Shown here in pieces: positions 13,392 to 15,316 of a stretch of DNA of 15,316 bases (positions within the stretch are counted from its first letter, which is position 1; every line of letters begins with the position of its first letter). Source of the DNA: JAJXYP01 sp035541855 (GTDB lineage: Bacteria; Patescibacteriota; Minisyncoccia; UBA6257; 2-01-FULL-56-20); assembly GCA_035541855.1 (NCBI GenBank), contig DATKMM010000048.1, positions 1-15,316 of the forward strand, read 5' to 3'. The notes beneath the pieces were generated by a model. The model had not been told where the DNA came from. It worked only from the letters and a program-made list of their open reading frames with translations, and searched no databases. The translations under genes were made by a program, and so were the position numbers.

Positions 13392-13844
13392 ATGACTTTA
13401 AAAGTTTTTTGGGCTTTTGCGGGCCGCTATGTGCTTAATACCGCAAGGTGGACGGCTCTCACGAGCGGCGCGATCCTCGGTTTCACCGCGGAATTCATCG
13501 TGCCGTTCGCGTACCTGCACTACCACAAGACAATGCCGTTCCGTTTGTACTGCCTAGGCATCGTCATTGCGATAGGTGCCGCAATTGTCGTCGCGATCCT
13601 TTTTGCGGCCATGGCGGCGGCACGGCTCTGGAGTCGGACGAAATTTCCTTACGACATGGTTGTCGACGGCAACAATCACTTCCAGCCGTGCCCACGCTGC
13701 GGCGGGGAAATCGAGCAGAAACTCTTCGGCGGCTGGACCATGCCGATGGCAGCTGATCCGACGTGCCGCGAGTGCAAGACGCGCTACCATCTCCATGAGA
13801 AGTGGCTGTTCGGTGACGAGTTCGAAGTGCTTCCGGCGGAATAA
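13392..13844 (+). CDS. Two-helix membrane protein with C-terminal zinc ribbon, unknown
   Basis: The 150-aa product has two hydrophobic helices (about 22-44 and 53-78) and a probably cytoplasmic tail carrying Cys100-x2-Cys103 (PCPRCGGE) and Cys125-x2-Cys128 (TCRECKT), a CX2C-X21-CX2C zinc-ribbon pattern. I do not recognise a named family. Unlike most genes here it has a real leader: TTGACT-N17-TATATT predicts a start near 13377, and AGGAG (13381-13385) lies 6 bp before ATG 13392. It shares a divergent promoter with the minus-strand unknown gene, and a terminator follows closely. The two may be coregulated or mutually exclusive. Coding is likely; a role in membrane-associated nucleic-acid or protein binding would be speculation. 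Confidence 0.7.
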   Translation: MTLKVFWAFAGRYVLNTARWTALTSGAILGFTAEFIVPFAYLHYHKTMPFRLYCLGIVIAIGAAIVVAILFAAMAAARLWSRTKFPYDMVVDGNNHFQPCPRCGGEIEQKLFGGWTMPMAADPTCRECKTRYHLHEKWLFGDEFEVLPAE

Positions 13845-13868
13845 CCGCATGGAACAACGCAATCTCAG

Positions 13869-13898
13869 GCCATAGGGTTCGCCCTGCGGTCATTTTTT
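13869..13898 (+). terminator. Terminator of the zinc-ribbon membrane protein gene
   Basis: GCCATAGGG-TTCG-CCCTGCGGT forms a nine-position stem with one mismatch around a TTCG tetraloop. It is followed by CA and TTTTTT (13893-13898), 25 bp after the stop codon. Confidence 0.75.
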
Positions 13899-14079
13899 AT
13901 CTTGTTGCCTCGCGCGGTCCATTAAGACTGTCCTTGGGTTGTTTTATGGGAAACCAAGGTGGCGATTCCGTTATGTTCATACTGATTTACGGTTGCTTCT
14001 AATGATTGTGGATGTAGAGCGTAGCTGAGAATGCCGCATTTATCAGCATGTTATCGCCTTGCTCCTAATTGCTCCTAAT
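13899..14079. other. Non-coding stretch with small palindromes and a tandem repeat
   Basis: I see no gene here. It holds an imperfect hairpin at 13932-13959 (CCTTGGGTT / AAACCAAGG), an imperfect palindrome at 14024-14047 (GCTGA-g-AATGC-c-GCATT-ta-TCAGC), and two adjacent copies of the 10-mer GCTCCTAATT at 14061-14080, the last base of which is in the pseudogene stop codon. None has a U-tract, so they are not convincing terminators. Composition is AT-rich. Confidence 0.4.
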
Positions 14080-15200
14080 TCAGAAATTCGGTTCGTAGTG
14101 AGTCCGATACGATGCACCGCCGGATCGGATCAGTTTTAGTTCCTGCATTTTGCTCAAGTCATTATTGATAGTTGCGCGTGACACATCGGGGAACAGCTTC
14201 TCGCAGGCTCCAGCCGTGATGCGTTTTTGCTCTACGAGGGCATCCCAGATGCGGAGCTGGCGCTCGTTGAGCTTACTCAATTTTTCTCCGGGCAGGATGA
14301 CTCTGAAGCTATTCGTCGTGTTTTTGAAAAGCGGCGGCAGCAATCCCCATTGCTCCATCTCGCTGAAAACAATGTCGATGCCTCTCCCGTATTCCTCAAG
14401 ATAATCGAGGTCCTTCAATCGCGCGGCAATAATTTCATTGCGGCTCACTTGGGCGTCACGGATATTGTCGACCGTGACTCCCGGCGGCAGACAACCGGGA
14501 TTGAAAACTTCGATTCGGTCTTCAAAAACGTTTACTTGTACGTAAGTTTCAGTTATCCGGTAGTCGCGGTGGATGACGGCATTGGCCACGATCTCGCGGA
14601 TGGCTTTCTCCGGATATTCATACCGCTCGACCCGCTTCGTGCCAACGATTTTGGCGCTCCGGCGTATATTCCGCAAGATGAACTTCTACATGGCGTCGAT
14701 ATGCTCATTCAGCGTTCCGTCGATATCAGCCTTGTCGATGATATCCGTTGCCACATTTGACCCTTTGTATTTCACGCACCGGATGATATAGCGATTGAAT
14801 GACCGTTTAAGCTGAGGCTTGTCTTTGGCGAAAATGAGGAATCCGGCAACCGTCGGGAAATTGTCGCTGTCAAACGTGTCTGCGATGCCGAGATTTTTCA
14901 GCAATTCAAAATCAATGTCTTCAATATGGGCTTCTCGTTTGGTTCGCCGCCCCATGATGGTAAGCAGTTCGAATATCTTCGGGACGGACAACTCGTCCAG
15001 ACTGGTATCGGGCGCTCGCGTGATGTCGAATTTCGACAGCTTTGCATTATCGATAAACCTGCGCATTTCTTCGTCGGTGATCTTCCGATCGGTATTCCCA
15101 TCGCGGACAAATGCGCCGTTCGGCATGCCGACGGGATTGTAATAACACGGCTTGAATTGATCGGGGCATTCCGGGATATAGACGGCAAGCAGATTGTTGG
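14080..15200 (-). pseudogene. Schlafen/AlbA_2-type ATP-binding protein, broken by amber stop and IS
   Basis: The minus-strand frame carries the end of an AlbA_2 domain (LAVYIPEC, then CYYNPVGMPNGAFVRDGNTD) and continues to NEHIDAM. It stops at TAG (14688-14686) and then resumes in the same frame as KFILRNIRRS, YPEKAIREIVANAVIHRDY, RIEVFNPGCLPPGVT and LEEYGRGIDIVFSEM, typical of the HATPase_c_4 region. A winged-helix-like end (about 60 residues) closes the protein. The coding sequence is therefore continuous apart from one nonsense codon, at a position where I expect Leu in relatives (TTG to TAG is one change). The N-terminal half of AlbA_2 is missing: the frame runs into sequence immediately upstream of a transposase gene of opposite orientation. 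Such proteins are often called transcriptional regulators or defence-related, but their activity varies. The right limit is approximate. Confidence 0.75.
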
Positions 15201-15214
15201 GGTAATCCCACCCT

Positions 15215-15252
15215 GTTGGTACAGCGGCGCTATCATAAAGCCATGTACCAAC
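15215..15252. repeat. 9-bp inverted repeat covering the transposase start codon
   Basis: GTTGGTACA (15215-15223) and TGTACCAAC (15244-15252) are perfectly complementary across 20 bp. The right arm contains the last two bases of the transposase ATG. A transcript entering from outside the IS could fold and hide the start, whereas a leaderless transcript starting near 15243 would lack the left arm. Confidence 0.6.
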
Positions 15253-15316
15253 TCAAACAAATTCCGTCGGAAGCACAGGCGAGAAAATATCTTCGCCGCG
15301 CTGTATTCGGCAAAAA
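15243..15316 (+). CDS. Transposase N-terminus (IS1595-like), partial
   Basis: Only 24 codons are present: MYQLKQIPSEAQARKYLRRA, then VFGK. This resembles the N-terminus of IS1595-type transposases common in CPR genomes, where a zinc ribbon usually follows directly after FGK(N). TATCAT (15231-15236) lies 6 nt before the ATG, the spacing seen for the leaderless genes in this window. The gene runs off the end, so neither the zinc ribbon nor the catalytic residues can be seen. The call rests on a short stretch and on its position at the break in the neighbouring gene; another small protein is possible. Confidence 0.5.
   Translation, partial: MYQLKQIPSEAQARKYLRRAVFGK

Larger units (their letters stand above)
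15201..15316 (+). mobile_element. Left end of an insertion sequence, continuing beyond the window
   Basis: The 5' part of a transposase gene begins just where the AlbA-type reading frame loses family resemblance, so an IS end probably lies between about 15195 and 15215. The terminal inverted repeat and target-site duplication cannot be confirmed because the other end is outside the window. Confidence 0.5.

Noticed and set aside
14061..14080. Two adjacent 10-bp repeats as a possible CRISPR or attachment site
   Set aside because: Only two directly adjacent copies with no spacers, and no second copy is seen elsewhere in the window.
14080..14676. Separate gene starting at TTG 14676
   Set aside because: It is in the same frame as the upstream 147-codon piece, separated only by TAG; both are parts of one broken gene.

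Overview
The window reads as a chromosomal segment from a Patescibacteria (CPR) genome, most likely a Parcubacteria/Kaiserbacteria-type lineage. This rests on gene content and protein style rather than on any search. The signs are a four-domain ribosomal protein S1, an orphan F420:glutamate-ligase-like protein, a Ser/Thr/Gly-rich DUF11 surface protein with a C-terminal peptidoglycan-binding-like domain, and many genes whose -10 box lies only 6-10 nt from the start codon. Most of the window is compact and GC-rich. Two stretches (about 1.9-4.1 kb and 12.5-15.3 kb) are visibly AT-richer and look accessory.

Layout. 1-1.9 kb: the 3' end of a HAD hydrolase, converging on and overlapping uppP (undecaprenyl-diphosphatase); then, divergent from uppP, a family-4-like uracil-DNA glycosylase and a 61-aa membrane protein. 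1.9-4.1 kb: a membrane-anchored extracellular protein of unknown function, a tRNA-Arg(TCT), and a decayed gene of a small endonuclease-like family that now reads into the tRNA. 4.1-5.4 kb: tRNA-Pro(TGG) and an aberrant tRNA-Phe(GAA) converge on a shared terminator, next to rpsA. 5.4-8.9 kb: an 1,093-aa secreted modular surface protein with a strong terminator, preceded by a long inverted repeat. 8.9-12.5 kb: a CAP-domain membrane protein, the CofE-like protein, and DNA primase (dnaG). 12.5-15.3 kb: a divergent pair of unknown genes sharing an interleaved promoter, a Schlafen/AlbA-type ATP-binding pseudogene broken by an in-frame amber codon, and the 5' end of an insertion-sequence transposase that cuts off the pseudogene's N-terminus.

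Together these genes serve envelope lipid-carrier recycling (uppP), a cell-surface module (large DUF11 protein and CAP protein), translation (S1, three tRNAs), and replication and repair (DnaG, UDG). The most interesting points are the consistent leaderless-type promoters (with one Shine-Dalgarno exception), the UDG that lacks all four Fe-S cysteines yet ends in a clamp-binding-like QQGLF, and the doubly disrupted ATPase gene beside an IS. I did not find a convincing new multi-gene defence or biosynthetic system.
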